DNA of 64,000 nucleotides from Actinomyces sp. B33 (lineage in GTDB: Bacteria > Actinomycetota > Actinomycetes > Actinomycetales > Actinomycetaceae). Under the pieces are notes generated by a model. The model ran no database searches. It was not told where the DNA came from and was given only the letters and a program-made list of their open reading frames with translations. The DNA lies in the NCBI RefSeq assembly GCF_028437565.1, contig NZ_JAMRYR010000002.1, forward strand, positions 310,001 to 374,000. Reading direction: 5' to 3'. Positions within the stretch are counted from its first letter, which is position 1. Each line of letters starts with the position of its first letter. A program made the translations under genes and the position numbers. This document shows positions 19,043 to 29,462 of the stretch, one piece after another.

Positions 19043-20241
19043 CCCACTACCTCGACCACGCGGCGACGGCCCCGATCCTGCCCGAGGCCCTGGAGGCATG
19101 GGCCAGGGCCCAGCGCGACCTGGCCGCCAGCCCGGGCAACCCCGCCTCCCTCCACTCGGGCGGCAGGCGCGCCAAGCGCGCCCTCGAGGACGCCCGCGAG
19201 AGGATCGGCGCCGCGCTCGGCGCCGAGCGCCACGAGGTCGTCCTGACCTCCGGAGCCACCGAGGCCGACGCCCTCGGCGTCGTCGGCGCGGCGCGCGCCG
19301 CGCGCGAACGGGATCCGCGCCGACGGACCGTCGTCGTCTCCGGCGCCGAGCACGACGCCGTCGGCGAGCAGGCCCGGGTCCTGTCCCGCGACGGATTCGA
19401 CGTCATGCGCCTGGACCTGGACCGCGACGGCGTCAGCGTCCTCGACCCCGCCCTGGCCGGGCTCGCGCCCACCATCGCCTGCGCGTCGATGACCCTCGTG
19501 TGCGCCGAGACCGGGGCCCGCCAGCCCGTCGGCGATCTCGTCTCCCTCCTGCGCGCCGGCGGCGCGGGCGCCGCGGACCACTCCGGCCCGGCGATCCACA
19601 CGGACGCCGCCCAGGCCATTGCCCTCGACGACGTCGACTTCGCGCGACTGGGCGTCGACGCGCTCAGCGTCGGCGGCCACAAGATCGGGGCCCCCGTCGG
19701 CACGGGCGCCCTCCTCGTCAGGCGCTCCCTGCCGGTGACGACCGATCGGCCCGGCGGAGGGCACGAGCGCGGCCTGCGATCGGGCACGCCGGACGTCGCC
19801 GGGGCCTGCGCCCTGGCGGCCGCCCTCGAAACGGTCGTCGCCCGGCGCGACCGGGCCCGCGCCCGGGCCGAGGGCCTGCGCGACCGGCTGCTGGCCTCCC
19901 TGCCCGATGGAGTCGTCGCCACCGTCCCCGCCGACCGGTCCCTCGCCTCGATCATCCACCTGACGGTGCCGACTTCGCGTCCCGAGGCGGTCCTCATGAG
20001 CATGGACATGGCCGGCGTCCTCGTCTCCGTCGGCTCCGCGTGCCACGCCGGCGTCGCCCGGCCCTCGCGGATCCTCATGCGCATGGGCCGCACCCAGGAC
20101 GAGGCGCTCGGAGTCCTGCGGGTCTCGACCGGCTTCGATACGACCCGGGCCGACATCGACGCCCTCCTCGCGGCCCTGCCCGCCGCGATCGAGGCGGGAC
20201 TCAGGCTCGACGGGCGCGGCCGCGAGGCGGCGGGCGCATGA
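19039..20241 (+). CDS. Cysteine desulfurase, IscS/NifS-type
   Basis: A 400-residue PLP enzyme that takes sulfur from cysteine. HYLDHAATAPILPEAL at the N-terminus, the PLP Lys in SVGGHKIGAPVG (about residue 214), the RSGTPDVAGACALAAAL segment and the persulfide Cys in VSVGSACHAG (about 334) are all present. GTG start overlapping the etfA stop. Its own stop overlaps mnmA, so it very probably supplies sulfur to MnmA for tRNA 2-thiouridine formation, a common actinobacterial pairing. A role in Fe-S assembly for ETF partners is also possible. Confidence 0.94.
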   Translation: MTHYLDHAATAPILPEALEAWARAQRDLAASPGNPASLHSGGRRAKRALEDARERIGAALGAERHEVVLTSGATEADALGVVGAARAARERDPRRRTVVVSGAEHDAVGEQARVLSRDGFDVMRLDLDRDGVSVLDPALAGLAPTIACASMTLVCAETGARQPVGDLVSLLRAGGAGAADHSGPAIHTDAAQAIALDDVDFARLGVDALSVGGHKIGAPVGTGALLVRRSLPVTTDRPGGGHERGLRSGTPDVAGACALAAALETVVARRDRARARAEGLRDRLLASLPDGVVATVPADRSLASIIHLTVPTSRPEAVLMSMDMAGVLVSVGSACHAGVARPSRILMRMGRTQDEALGVLRVSTGFDTTRADIDALLAALPAAIEAGLRLDGRGREAAGA

Positions 20242-21338
20242 GGGTCCTGGCGGCCCTGTCCGGGGGAGTGGACTCCGCTGTCGCCGCGGCCCTGGCCGTG
20301 GAGGCGGGGCACGAGGTCGTCGGCGTCCACATGGCCCTGTCGTCCCAGCCGGCCGCGTGCCGGGTCGGCTCGCGCGGCTGCTGCTCGGTCGAGGACGCGG
20401 GCGACGCCGCGCGGGCCGCGGAGATCATCGGCATCCCGTTCTACGTGTGGGACCTCGCCGAGGAGTTCGAGGAGGCGGTCATCGCCGACTTCGTCGAACA
20501 GTACCGGGCGGGCCACACCCCGAACCCGTGCGTGCGCTGCAACGAGTTCGTCAAGTTCCGCGAGCTCTCCGACAGGGCCCGAGCCCTCGGCTTCGACGCC
20601 GTGTGCACCGGGCACTACGCGGCCCTCGTCGACGGACCGTCCGGGCCGGAGCTGCACCGGGGCGCGGACCCGGACAAGGACCAGTCGTACGTGCTCGCCG
20701 TCATGGGGCCGCAGGAGCTGGGCCGCGTCGTCCTGCCCCTGGGCGAGGCCCCGTCGAAGGCGTGGGTGCGGGCCGAGGCCGAGCGCCGGGGCCTGGGGGT
20801 GTCGAACAAGCCGGACTCCTACGACATCTGCTTCATCCCCGACGGGGACACTCAGGGGTTCCTGCGCGAGCGCCTGGGGGAGGAGACGGGCAGGATCGTC
20901 AGCCCCGACGGGCGGGTCCTGGGGAGCCACCAGGGGTACTGGAACTTCACCGTGGGCCAGCGCCGCGGTCTGCGCCTCGACAGGCCCGCGCCCGACGGCG
21001 CGCCCCGCTACGTCATCGAGACGCGCCCGGAGTCGAACGAGGTCGTCGTCGGGGCCGCGCAGCTCCTGAGCGTCGAGAGGATCGAGTGCGAGCGCGCGGT
21101 GTGGTTGGCCGCCGACGACCCGGGGGAGGGCGCCGAGGGGCTGTCGGCGCAGATCCGGGCCCATGGGGAGCCGATCCCCGTGGCGCGTCTGACGCGATCG
21201 GGTGAGCGTCTCGTCGTCGATCTGGCCGAGGCGACGCGCGGGGTCGCGGCCGGCCAATCACTCGTCGTCTACCGCGGGACGCGGGTCCTGGGGGAGGCGA
21301 CTATCGCGTCGGCGACCAGGCGGGGGCCCGACGCCTGA
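20238..21338 (+). CDS. mnmA: tRNA-specific 2-thiouridylase MnmA
   Basis: MnmA makes 2-thiouridine at position 34 of tRNA-Lys, -Glu and -Gln using sulfur passed from a cysteine desulfurase. The 366 residues begin with the PP-loop MRVLAALSGGVDSAVAAA. The catalytic cysteines lie in NPCVRCNEFVKF (about 95-98) and SYDICFIPDGD (about 197). GYWNFTVGQRRGL is also family-typical. ATG overlaps the upstream stop (ATGA). It closes the operon, and tRNA-Leu follows 60 nt later from its own promoter. Confidence 0.96.
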   Translation: MRVLAALSGGVDSAVAAALAVEAGHEVVGVHMALSSQPAACRVGSRGCCSVEDAGDAARAAEIIGIPFYVWDLAEEFEEAVIADFVEQYRAGHTPNPCVRCNEFVKFRELSDRARALGFDAVCTGHYAALVDGPSGPELHRGADPDKDQSYVLAVMGPQELGRVVLPLGEAPSKAWVRAEAERRGLGVSNKPDSYDICFIPDGDTQGFLRERLGEETGRIVSPDGRVLGSHQGYWNFTVGQRRGLRLDRPAPDGAPRYVIETRPESNEVVVGAAQLLSVERIECERAVWLAADDPGEGAEGLSAQIRAHGEPIPVARLTRSGERLVVDLAEATRGVAAGQSLVVYRGTRVLGEATIASATRRGPDA

Positions 21339-21397
21339 TCGGCTCGGCGACCCGGGGACGCGCGCCCCGGGGGCCCGGCCCCGTATGCTGGGGGCGC

Positions 21398-21481
<84 letters not shown>

Positions 21482-21488
21482 CACTGTG

Positions 21489-21504
21489 CCGCAGGATTCT
21501 GCGG
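21489..21504 (+). terminator. Short hairpin after tRNA-Leu
   Basis: A 6-bp stem (CCGCAG/CTGCGG) with GATT loop lies 7 nt after the tRNA end. It is a modest terminator or processing signal. Confidence 0.4.
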
Positions 21505-21608
21505 AAGAGCCGAGGCTCCTCGCGCTCCGCGACTACTGTGCGACGACATAGACGAGAATTTCACTCCTCATCCCCTCTCGCGCACCGAGCCGACGCGAGC
21601 CCCGACGG

Positions 21609-23204
21609 TCAGGCGACCGCGATGAGGGGGAGCCTCCAGCGGACGACGAGGACGACCGCCGTGAGCACCGCGATGGACGCGACCGCGCCGAGGAGCCCGG
21701 ATCCCGTCAAAGCGAAGAGGCAGTAGCCGATCAGGGAGCCCGCGGCGCCCAGGAGCGCATACGGCAACTGCGTGTTGACGTGGGCGATGTGGTTGCAGCC
21801 GGCGCCCGTGCTCGACAGGATCGTCGTATCGGAGATGGGGGAGCAGTGGTCGCCGAAGACCGCGCCCGCCAGGACCGCGCCGAACGCGGGGATCAGCAGC
21901 TCCGCCCCGTCGGGAACCGCCCCCATGACGTCGCCGGCGATCGGCAGGAGGATGCCGAAGGACCCCCACGACGTCCCGGTGGCGAACGCCATGGCGCCGG
22001 CCACGAGGAACAGCAGCGGGATCAGCCACCGGGGCGCGACGTCGGCGGATTCGACGAGGGAGCCCAGGTAGGCGCCGGTGCCCAGGTCGGAGACCAGGGC
22101 CCCGAGCATCCAGGCGAACAGGAGGATCTCGATGGCCGGGAGCATCGACCGGGCCCCCTCCCACGCGCCCGTGAGGAAGGTCCTCGCTTCGAAGGCCGGG
22201 TCCGCGCGCGTGAAGCGCACGTAGTAGAAGGCGGCGGCGGCCAGGCCCGCCAGGCCGCCGATGGTCAGGGACAGGGCGACGTCGGTGCCCGAGAGGATCG
22301 CGAGGGCGTCCCACGACCCCGCGGCCGCCCGCCCGGTCGCGACGATCCCGCCGACGACGCCGACGACGAGGACGAGGAAGGGGACGATGAGGGCGCGCAT
22401 CGCCCCCGGCTCGTGGCGGGGGAGGGAGTCGGCGAGCTGCCCGGGGATCTGCTGGTCCGGGTCGTAGACGTGCCCGCGCGTGACCGCGCGCCGCTCCTCG
22501 CCGCGCATCGGGCCCAAGTCGACCCCCAGGAGGACGACGAGCCACAGGAGGACGACGGCGCCCAGGGCGTAGTAGTTCATCCCGGCGGCCCGGATGAACG
22601 CGCCGGCGTCGGAGACCTCGAGACCGACCGCGGCGACGATGGGCGCCATGATCCCGATGATCGAGGCCCCCCACGACGACAGGGGGACGAGGACCGCGAC
22701 GGGCGCGGAGGACGAGTCGATGAGGTAGGCGAGTTTGGCCCGTGAGACCCGCTGGCGGTCGCAGACCGGTCGGGAGACCTGGCCGACGGCCAGGGCGTTG
22801 AAGTAGTCGTCGACGAAGATCCCGGTGCCCAGGGCGGCGGCGAGCACCTGCGCCCCGCGCCGCGAGCGGATCCGCGTCATCGCCCAGTCGGAGAAGGCCG
22901 ACGTCCCCCCGGACATGAGGACGAGCGACGTGATGACGCCGAGGACCAGGAGGAACGCGAGGATGAGGATGTTCGAGGAGTTGACGGCCCCCTCGTCCCA
23001 GAAGATCCGCGCGAAGGCGCCCCAGACGGCGCCGAGGGACGCCACCGGGTCGAGGTCGTGGATGAGCGCGCCCGCGGCGAGGACGCCGGCCGCCAGGGAG
23101 ACGACGACCTTCTTCGTCGTGATGACCAGGACGATCGCGAGGATCGGCGGGATGAGGGTGAGGATCGGGGCGGACTCGATCACCGGGACTCCATTCAGGT
23201 GCAC
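21609..23204 (-). CDS. NhaC-family Na+/H+ antiporter
   Basis: A 531-residue polytopic membrane protein of the NhaC superfamily. Diagnostic segments are GTGIFVDDYFNALAVGQVSRPVCDR, SSSAPVAVLVPLSSWGASIIGI, AFATGTSWGSFGILLPIAGDV and GAVFGDHCSPISDTTILSSTGAGC. Together they carry the conserved Asp/His/Ser residues of this transporter type. It has about a dozen membrane helices. The substrate could be Na+/H+ or an organic anion exchange as in some relatives. It stands alone between tRNA-Leu and the divergent peroxiredoxin gene. Confidence 0.9.
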   Translation of the reverse strand: MHLNGVPVIESAPILTLIPPILAIVLVITTKKVVVSLAAGVLAAGALIHDLDPVASLGAVWGAFARIFWDEGAVNSSNILILAFLLVLGVITSLVLMSGGTSAFSDWAMTRIRSRRGAQVLAAALGTGIFVDDYFNALAVGQVSRPVCDRQRVSRAKLAYLIDSSSAPVAVLVPLSSWGASIIGIMAPIVAAVGLEVSDAGAFIRAAGMNYYALGAVVLLWLVVLLGVDLGPMRGEERRAVTRGHVYDPDQQIPGQLADSLPRHEPGAMRALIVPFLVLVVGVVGGIVATGRAAAGSWDALAILSGTDVALSLTIGGLAGLAAAAFYYVRFTRADPAFEARTFLTGAWEGARSMLPAIEILLFAWMLGALVSDLGTGAYLGSLVESADVAPRWLIPLLFLVAGAMAFATGTSWGSFGILLPIAGDVMGAVPDGAELLIPAFGAVLAGAVFGDHCSPISDTTILSSTGAGCNHIAHVNTQLPYALLGAAGSLIGYCLFALTGSGLLGAVASIAVLTAVVLVVRWRLPLIAVA

Positions 23205-23287
23205 GGTCGGACGGACTCACACTAGGGGGCTGCGCCCGGGCTCGCTCGTCGCGCGGGGCCCGCGTCGGGCTTCTTAGAATGAATCAC

Positions 23288-23764
23288 ATGACCGTTCTTG
23301 AACCCGGAGCCCCCGCCCCCGATTTCACCGCCGAGTCCACTGCCGGCACGATCCGCCTGTCCGAGACGGCGGCCTCGTCCGACAGGGGCGTCGTCGTCTA
23401 CTTCTACCCGAAGGCCTCGACCCCGGGGTGCACGCGGCAGGCCTGCGACTTCCGCGACTCCCTCAACTCCCTGTCCGCGGCCGGGTACTCGGTGATCGGG
23501 GTGAGCGCCGATCCGATGGTCGCGCTCGAACGGTTCGCCGCCAAGCAATCGTTGAACTTCCCGCTGGTCTCCGACCCCGATCACGAGATCTTGGGCGCGT
23601 GGGGGGCGTGGGGCGAGAAGAAGAACTACGGCCGCACATACACGGGGATCATCCGGTCGACGGTCGTCGTCTCCCCCGACGGCGTCGTCGAGCGCGCGAT
23701 GTACAACGTCAAGGCGACCGGCCACGTCGCCCGTCTGCGCCGAGAGCTCGGCATCGAGGGCTGA
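23288..23764 (+). CDS. bcp: Thiol peroxidase, Bcp/PrxQ-type peroxiredoxin
   Basis: A 158-residue peroxiredoxin that reduces hydroperoxides using thiols. The peroxidatic Cys is in YFYPKASTPGCTRQACDFRD; the resolving Cys lies five residues later (C-x4-C), typical of atypical two-Cys Bcp/PrxQ. GVSADPMVALERFAAKQSLNFPLVSDPD and the terminal RLRRELG fit the family. The ATG at 23288 is preferred: it lies 7 nt after TAGAAT (23275-23280), and the ATG at 23279 overlaps that -10 element. A strong hairpin follows. Confidence 0.93.
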   Translation: MTVLEPGAPAPDFTAESTAGTIRLSETAASSDRGVVVYFYPKASTPGCTRQACDFRDSLNSLSAAGYSVIGVSADPMVALERFAAKQSLNFPLVSDPDHEILGAWGAWGEKKNYGRTYTGIIRSTVVVSPDGVVERAMYNVKATGHVARLRRELGIEG

Positions 23765-23781
23765 AGGCGCGAGAACGACGA

Positions 23782-23809
23782 AGCCGGCGGGACTCCTGTC
23801 CCGCCGGCT
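23782..23809. terminator. Terminator shared by bcp and the tRNA-Lys genes
   Basis: A perfect 12-bp stem (AGCCGGCGGGAC/GTCCCGCCGGCT) with TCCT loop lies between convergent bcp and the tRNA-Lys pair. Confidence 0.7.
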
Positions 23810-23822
23810 CTACCGAATCGAC

Positions 23823-23898
<76 letters not shown>

Positions 23899-23932
23899 GG
23901 GCGCCCTCGATCGGAGGTCCGATGTCGAGCGG

Positions 23933-24005
<73 letters not shown>

Positions 24006-24174
24006 GGGGGCCGTGCGGCCGGACTCAAACTTTACCCGCTCGTCGGGGCGAACGCAAAAAACCCGGGTGCGGGGATCGCCACAATCGGGCGCCTCGTCCG
24101 GTCGGCGCCGCCGCGTGGCGGGCCGGCGGTTGTGCCCCTATCGTGAAGGGGGGACGACCCGAGGAGGAGGGCCC

Positions 24175-24855
24175 ATGGACGCGCTCGTCGACGGCTGGTT
24201 GACGCCGGTTGCCCAGGACTACCTCAAGGCGCTGTGGTCGGCCGACGAGGCCGGGGCGCGGGGCATGTCCGTCAACGAACTCGCCGCGCGCAGCGGCGTC
24301 GTCGCCTCGACGGCCTCGGAGAATGTCCGGCGGCTGACCGCCCAGGGCCTGCTCTCCCACGAGCCCTACCAGAAGGTCCACCTGACCGAGAAGGGCAGGC
24401 GGCTCGCCATCGGGATGATCCGCCGCCACCGGCTCCTCGAGACCTATCTCCATCAGGCCCTCGGCTTCGAATGGGACGAGGTCCACGCCGAGGCGGAGAT
24501 CCTCGAGCACGCCGTCTCCGACCGCCTCCTCGACCGTCTCGACGCGGTCCTGGGATACCCGACGCGGGACCCCCACGGCGACCCCATCCCCCGCGAGGAC
24601 GGAACCGTCTGCGCGCGCCCGCGCGTCCCCCTGGCGCAGATCCCCGTCGGGGACCGGGCCAGGATCGTGCGCCTGTCCGACGGCGACGCCCAGATCCTGC
24701 GCGACCTCGACGAGGCCGGCCTCGTCCTCGACACCGTCGTCGAGGTCGCCGATCGGGACGGGGACCGCGTGTCCCTCGCGCGCGGGGACGGGGGCGCCCG
24801 CGTGACGATCGCCGAGGAGGCGTCCCGGGCGATCTGGGTCGAGCCGCTCGTCTGA
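24175..24855 (+). CDS. DtxR/MntR-family metal-dependent regulator, MntR-like ligands
   Basis: A 226-residue repressor with a winged helix ([27 protein letters not shown]), a metal-binding/dimer domain ([34 protein letters not shown] is the span, about residues 82-116) and a C-terminal FeoA/SH3-like domain. Aligned by eye to DtxR, Met10 is replaced by Asp (AQDYLKAL) and Cys102 by Glu (HAEAEILEH). These are the substitutions that distinguish Mn-sensing MntR from Fe-sensing DtxR. The ATG follows GAGGAGGAGG. It probably controls manganese uptake or efflux genes; the VIT-type transporter is one possible target. Confidence 0.9.
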   Translation: MDALVDGWLTPVAQDYLKALWSADEAGARGMSVNELAARSGVVASTASENVRRLTAQGLLSHEPYQKVHLTEKGRRLAIGMIRRHRLLETYLHQALGFEWDEVHAEAEILEHAVSDRLLDRLDAVLGYPTRDPHGDPIPREDGTVCARPRVPLAQIPVGDRARIVRLSDGDAQILRDLDEAGLVLDTVVEVADRDGDRVSLARGDGGARVTIAEEASRAIWVEPLV

Positions 24856-24859
24856 CGGG

Positions 24860-25306
24860 TCAGCTCAGCGCGGCCGACGACATCCGCGCGGGGACGTGGG
24901 CCCCGTGGCCCGAGGCCAGCAGCTGGTCGCGCAGGGCGCCCATCGCCCGGTCGAGCTCCTCGTCCGAGGCGGGGGCGGCCCGCGACAGGAGGACGTCGGA
25001 CTCGTCGCGCAGGGGGATGACGTGCAGATGCGCGTGAGGGACCTCGAAGCCGGCGATCACCAGGCCCGACCGGTCCACGCCGAACGCCGCCTCCTGCGCC
25101 AGGCCGATGACGCGGGCGACGGTCATCAGATGGGCGGCGACGTCGCTGGGGGCGTCCGTCCACTTGGCGTAGGGGGCGCGGGGGACGACGAGGACGTGGC
25201 CGGGGGCGGTCGGCTCGATCGTGGCGAAGACGACGCAGACCTCGTCGGCCCACGCGAAGCGGCCGGCCCACTGGCCGGAGATGATCTTCTCGAAGACGGT
25301 GCTCAT
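24860..25306 (-). CDS. HIT-family nucleotide hydrolase
   Basis: A 148-residue histidine-triad protein that likely cleaves AMP from small adenylated substrates. It starts [12 protein letters not shown] and has [19 protein letters not shown] and the catalytic triad HAHLHVIPL (about residues 96-104). The ATG at 25306 lies 7 nt after GACAAT (minus strand, 25314-25319), suggesting a leaderless transcript. A second in-frame ATG three codons upstream is less typical. It converges on the MntR-like gene with a 4-nt gap. Confidence 0.92.
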   Translation of the reverse strand: MSTVFEKIISGQWAGRFAWADEVCVVFATIEPTAPGHVLVVPRAPYAKWTDAPSDVAAHLMTVARVIGLAQEAAFGVDRSGLVIAGFEVPHAHLHVIPLRDESDVLLSRAAPASDEELDRAMGALRDQLLASGHGAHVPARMSSAALS

Positions 25307-25432
25307 GGCGACCATTGTCGCCCCGCGGCGCGTTCTCGGCCACCGGCCGGGACCCGGCGGCCCCCGAGCGATGGCCTATCCTTGGCGAGGCCGTCAGTAA
25401 CACCGAAGCACGCAACGACAAAGGGGAGCCCG

Positions 25433-28363
25433 ATGACCCAGACCCCGGGAGCCGAACCCGCTCATCGCTACACCGCCGACCTCGCCGGGCGGATCGAGAC
25501 CGCGTGGCAGGACCGGTGGGACGAGCGCGGCACCTTCCACGCCGACAACCCCGAGGGCGACCTCGCCGGCCCTCTGGCCGAGCGTCCCGCCTACTTCCTC
25601 CTCGACATGTTCCCCTACCCGTCGGGCAAGGGGCTGCACGTCGGGCACCCCCTCGGCTACATCGCGACCGACACGCTCGCGCGCTTCCGCCGCATGAAGG
25701 GCGACAACGTCCTGTACACGATGGGCTACGACGCCTTCGGCCTGCCCGCCGAGCAGTACGCCGTCCAGACCGGCCAGCACCCACGGATCACCACCGAGGA
25801 GAACATCGCGAACATGCGCCGCCAACTGCGGCGCCTGGGCCTGTCGCACGACACCCGCCGGTCGCTGGCGACCACCGACACCGACTACGTCCACTGGACC
25901 CAGTGGATCTTCCTGCAGATCTTCAACTCGTGGTTCGACCCCGACGCCACGGCCCCCGACGGCTCGGTCGGCGCCGCCCGACCCATCGAGGAGCTGCGCG
26001 CCAAACTCGCCTCCGGCGACGTCGCCGTCCCCGACGGGCGCGCGTGGGCCGACCTCGACGAGGTCGAGCGCGCCCGAGTCGTCGACTCCTTCCGTCTCGC
26101 CTACGTGTCCGAGGCCCCCGTCAACTGGTGCCCCGGGCTGGGCACTGTCCTGGCCAACGAGGAGGTCACCGCCGAGGGGCGCTCCGAGCGCGGCAACTAC
26201 CCGGTCTTCACCCGCAGCCTGCGCCAGTGGATGATGCGGATCACCGCCTACGGCAAGCGGCTCGCCGACGACCTGGAGACCATCGACTGGCCCGAGAAGG
26301 TCCGGTCGATGCAGCGCAATTGGATCGGCCGCTCGGAGGGCGCCACCGTGCGCTTCAAGGTGCCCGGGGCCGCAGGGGACGACGGGCTGGGGGCCGGGCT
26401 CGACGTGTACACGACCCGCCCCGACACCCTCTTCGGCGCGACCTTCATGGTCGTCGCCCCCGAGCACCCGATCCTCGGCGGGACCACGGCCGGGGCCGCC
26501 GACGACGAGGCCGCCCTCGCCCTGCCCGACGCGTGGCCCGAGGGGGCGCGCCCGGCGTGGACCGGCGGGGCGTCGTGCCCGCGCGCGGCCGTCGGCGCCT
26601 ACCGCGCCCAGGCCGCCGCCAAGACCGAGGCCGAGCGCACCGACGAGGCGCGGGCGAAGACCGGCGTGTTCACCGGCCTCTTCGGCGTCAACCCGGTCGA
26701 CGGGAGGCGGATCCCCGTCTTCGTCGCCGACTACGTCCTGTGGGGGTACGGGACCGGCGCGATCATGGCTGTGCCCGCCCACGACGACCGGGACTGGGAG
26801 TTCGCCCGGGCCTACGACCTCGACGTCGTCCGGACCATCGGCCCGGCCGACGACCCCTACGGGCACGACCTCGACGAGGGCGCGTATACGGGCGACGGCG
26901 TGGCCGTCGACTCGGCGAACGACGAGATCAGCCTCAACGGCCTCGACAAGGAGCGGGCGAAGGCCGCGATGATCGAGTGGCTCGAGGCGCGCGGCCACGG
27001 GCGGGCGACCGTCACCTACCGCCTGCGCGACTGGCTCTTCTCCCGCCAGCGCTACTGGGGCGAGCCTTTCCCGATCGTGTGGGATGAGGACGGCCTGCCC
27101 CACGCCGTGCCCGAGGAGATGCTCCCCATCGAGCTCCCGGAGGTCACCGACTACTCGCCGCGCACCTTCGACCCCGACGACGCCGACACCGCGCCCGAGG
27201 CCCCCCTGGGCCGGGCCGAGGAGTGGGCGAACGTCGAGCTCGACCTGGGCGACGGCCCGAAGCGATACCGGCGCGAGACGAACACGATGCCGCAGTGGGC
27301 CGGCTCGTGCTGGTACGAGATGCGCTACACCGACCCGACGAATCCCGACGCCTTCGCCTCCCAGGCGAACCTCGACTACTGGATGGGGCCGCGCGAGGGC
27401 AAGGAATCGGGGGGCACCGACATGTACGTCGGCGGTGTCGAGCACGCGGTCCTCCACCTCCTCTACTCGCGCTTCTGGCAGAAGGTCCTCTTCGACCTGG
27501 GCAAGGTCCCCGACTCCGAGCCCTATCACACGCTCTTCAACCAGGGCTACGTCCAGGCCTACGCCTACAAGGACGCGCGCGGCCAGTACGTCCCGGCCGA
27601 CGAGGTCATCGGCGACGAGGCCTCCGGATTCACCTGGCAGGGCCAGGAGGTGACCCGCGAGTACGGGAAGATGGGCAAGTCCCTGAAGAACATCGTCACG
27701 CCGGACGACATGTACGACGCCTACGGCGCCGACGTCTTCCGCGTGTACGAGATGAGCATGGGCCCCCTGGACGTCTCGCGCCCCTGGGACACCCGCGCGG
27801 TCGTCGGATCCCAGCGATTCCTCCAGCGCCTGTGGCGCAACGCCGTCGACGAGGAGACCGGCGAGGTCACGGTCGTCGACGAGCCCGCCGACCCGCAGAC
27901 GCGCCGCCTCGTGGCCCGGACGATCGCCGAGACGACCGTCGAGTACGAGAACCTGCGGATCAACACGGCGATCTCCAAGCTCATCGTCCTCAACAACCAC
28001 CTGACCCAGCTCGACGCGGTGCCGCGCGAGGCCATCGAGGCGCTGATCCTCATGCTCTCGCCCGTCGCCCCGCACATCTGCGAGGAGTTGTGGATGAGGC
28101 TGGGCCACGCCGAGTCGCTCGCCCGCGAGCCCTTCCCCGTCGTCGACGACGAGTCGCTCCTCGTCGAGGACGAGGTGACGGCGATCGTCCAGGTCAACGG
28201 CAAGGTCCGCGCCCGGCTGGACGTGCCCCCGTCGATCGACGAGGAGGAGTTGCGCTCGCGGGCCCTCGCCCAGGGGCCGATCATCAAGGCCCTCGACGGG
28301 CGCGAGCCTCTCAAGGTCATCGTCCGGGCGCCCGGCCTGGTCAACGTCGTCCTTCCCCGCTGA
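25433..28363 (+). CDS. leuS: Leucyl-tRNA synthetase
   Basis: LeuRS (976 residues) charges tRNA-Leu. [16 protein letters not shown] carries the HIGH motif (about residues 60-70). The CP1 editing domain is present with the T-rich [18 protein letters not shown] and [20 protein letters not shown] segments. The C-terminal half has [12 protein letters not shown] (KMSKS variant usual in Actinobacteria) and an anticodon-binding domain ending in [12 protein letters not shown]. The ATG follows AAAGGGGAG. No T-box is visible in the 117-nt leader. The gene is followed by a long GC hairpin. Confidence 0.98.
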   Translation: MTQTPGAEPAHRYTADLAGRIETAWQDRWDERGTFHADNPEGDLAGPLAERPAYFLLDMFPYPSGKGLHVGHPLGYIATDTLARFRRMKGDNVLYTMGYDAFGLPAEQYAVQTGQHPRITTEENIANMRRQLRRLGLSHDTRRSLATTDTDYVHWTQWIFLQIFNSWFDPDATAPDGSVGAARPIEELRAKLASGDVAVPDGRAWADLDEVERARVVDSFRLAYVSEAPVNWCPGLGTVLANEEVTAEGRSERGNYPVFTRSLRQWMMRITAYGKRLADDLETIDWPEKVRSMQRNWIGRSEGATVRFKVPGAAGDDGLGAGLDVYTTRPDTLFGATFMVVAPEHPILGGTTAGAADDEAALALPDAWPEGARPAWTGGASCPRAAVGAYRAQAAAKTEAERTDEARAKTGVFTGLFGVNPVDGRRIPVFVADYVLWGYGTGAIMAVPAHDDRDWEFARAYDLDVVRTIGPADDPYGHDLDEGAYTGDGVAVDSANDEISLNGLDKERAKAAMIEWLEARGHGRATVTYRLRDWLFSRQRYWGEPFPIVWDEDGLPHAVPEEMLPIELPEVTDYSPRTFDPDDADTAPEAPLGRAEEWANVELDLGDGPKRYRRETNTMPQWAGSCWYEMRYTDPTNPDAFASQANLDYWMGPREGKESGGTDMYVGGVEHAVLHLLYSRFWQKVLFDLGKVPDSEPYHTLFNQGYVQAYAYKDARGQYVPADEVIGDEASGFTWQGQEVTREYGKMGKSLKNIVTPDDMYDAYGADVFRVYEMSMGPLDVSRPWDTRAVVGSQRFLQRLWRNAVDEETGEVTVVDEPADPQTRRLVARTIAETTVEYENLRINTAISKLIVLNNHLTQLDAVPREAIEALILMLSPVAPHICEELWMRLGHAESLAREPFPVVDDESLLVEDEVTAIVQVNGKVRARLDVPPSIDEEELRSRALAQGPIIKALDGREPLKVIVRAPGLVNVVLPR

Positions 28364-28369
28364 CCCGGA

Positions 28370-28410
28370 CCCGGGCCCGCCGGCTCCCCGGCCGCGCGGG
28401 CGGGCCCGGG
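28370..28410 (+). terminator. Hairpin terminator after leuS
   Basis: A perfect 12-bp stem (CCCGGGCCCGCC/GGCGGGCCCGGG) encloses a 17-nt loop directly behind the leuS stop. Confidence 0.6.
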
Positions 28411-28499
28411 ACGTGGTCTCATAGGGGGAGCGCGCCGGCCCGGCGGATCCGGGTGTCGGCCGTCCACGGCACGAGTACGCGACACGCACGGAGGGGACC

Positions 28500-29462
28500 A
28501 TGCCCGAAGGAGATGCGATCCGCCGACTGGCGGCCACGTTCGACGAGCTGTTCGTCGGCGAGGGGGTGCGCGCCTCCTCCCCGCAGGGGCGCTTCGCGGC
28601 CTCCGCGGCGCGCCTCGACGGGGCGGTGCTCGAACGGGTCCGCGTCCACGGCAAGCACATGTTCATGGGGTTCGCGCGCCCGGGGGCGGAGGGATCCCGG
28701 CCCGAGCAATGGGTCCACATCCATCTGGGCCTGTACGGGTGGTGGCGCTTCAACGGGGACGAGACCCTCGTCGACGAGGGGCACGGCGTCGCCCATCGGA
28801 TCCCGGACGTGCCCTCGGGGCAGTGGAACGGCCATTCGGAGACCCGTTGGGGCGAAGGGTACGGGACGGCCGAGGCGGGGGCGTGGGAGCCTCCCGAACC
28901 GGTCGGCCAGGTGCGCCTGCGCCTCGTCAACGATCATGCGGTCGCCGACCTGGTGGGCCCCAACCGGTGCGAGCTCATCACGGACGAGGAGCGCGAGGCG
29001 GTCGAGGCTCGACTCGGGCCCGATCCGCTCGAGCCCGGCGCCCGCGACGACGCCCGGGCGCGCGAGCGTTTCGCGTCGGTGGCCCACGCCAAGCGACGGG
29101 CGATCGGGGAGATCGTCATGGATCAGTCGATCATCGCCGGGGTGGGCAACATCTACCGGGCCGACGCCCTGTTCCTCGCGGGGATCTCCCCGCACCGCAA
29201 GGGGACGAACGTCTCCGTCAAGCGATTGGAGGACCTGTGGGTCCTCATCTGCGACCTGATGAACCGGGGGCTGGCGGCCGGGCGGCTGGAGACGATGGAC
29301 CCGGACGAGGCTCCGGTCCCGCCGATCGAGGGGGATCAGGAGGCGTCGCGCTGGTACGTGTACCACCGTACGGGCCGCCCGTGCCTGAGGTGCGGGACGC
29401 CGATCCGCGAGGCCCTCATGCAGAACCGCCGGCTCTTCTGGTGCCCGTCCTGCCAGCGGTGA
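28500..29462 (+). CDS. Fpg/Nei-family DNA glycosylase (Nei2-like)
   Basis: A 320-residue bifunctional glycosylase/AP lyase for oxidised bases. The N-terminus MPEGDAIRR gives catalytic Pro2/Glu3; GKHMFMGFA and HIHLGLYGWW follow. The helix-two-turn-helix DNA-binding region is IGEIVMDQSIIAGVGNIYRADALFLAGISP. The zinc finger at the C-terminus (CLRCGTPIREALMQNRRLFWCPSCQR is the span) has four cysteines. The GDAIRR start and long loop resemble actinobacterial Nei2. Shine-Dalgarno GGAGGGG precedes the ATG. Its end overlaps the convergent SorC regulator by 47 bp. Confidence 0.93.
   Translation: MPEGDAIRRLAATFDELFVGEGVRASSPQGRFAASAARLDGAVLERVRVHGKHMFMGFARPGAEGSRPEQWVHIHLGLYGWWRFNGDETLVDEGHGVAHRIPDVPSGQWNGHSETRWGEGYGTAEAGAWEPPEPVGQVRLRLVNDHAVADLVGPNRCELITDEEREAVEARLGPDPLEPGARDDARARERFASVAHAKRRAIGEIVMDQSIIAGVGNIYRADALFLAGISPHRKGTNVSVKRLEDLWVLICDLMNRGLAAGRLETMDPDEAPVPPIEGDQEASRWYVYHRTGRPCLRCGTPIREALMQNRRLFWCPSCQR

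Noticed and set aside
25394-28930. Minus-strand open frame of 1178 codons opposite leuS
   Set aside because: Antisense shadow of leuS and the start of the Nei gene.
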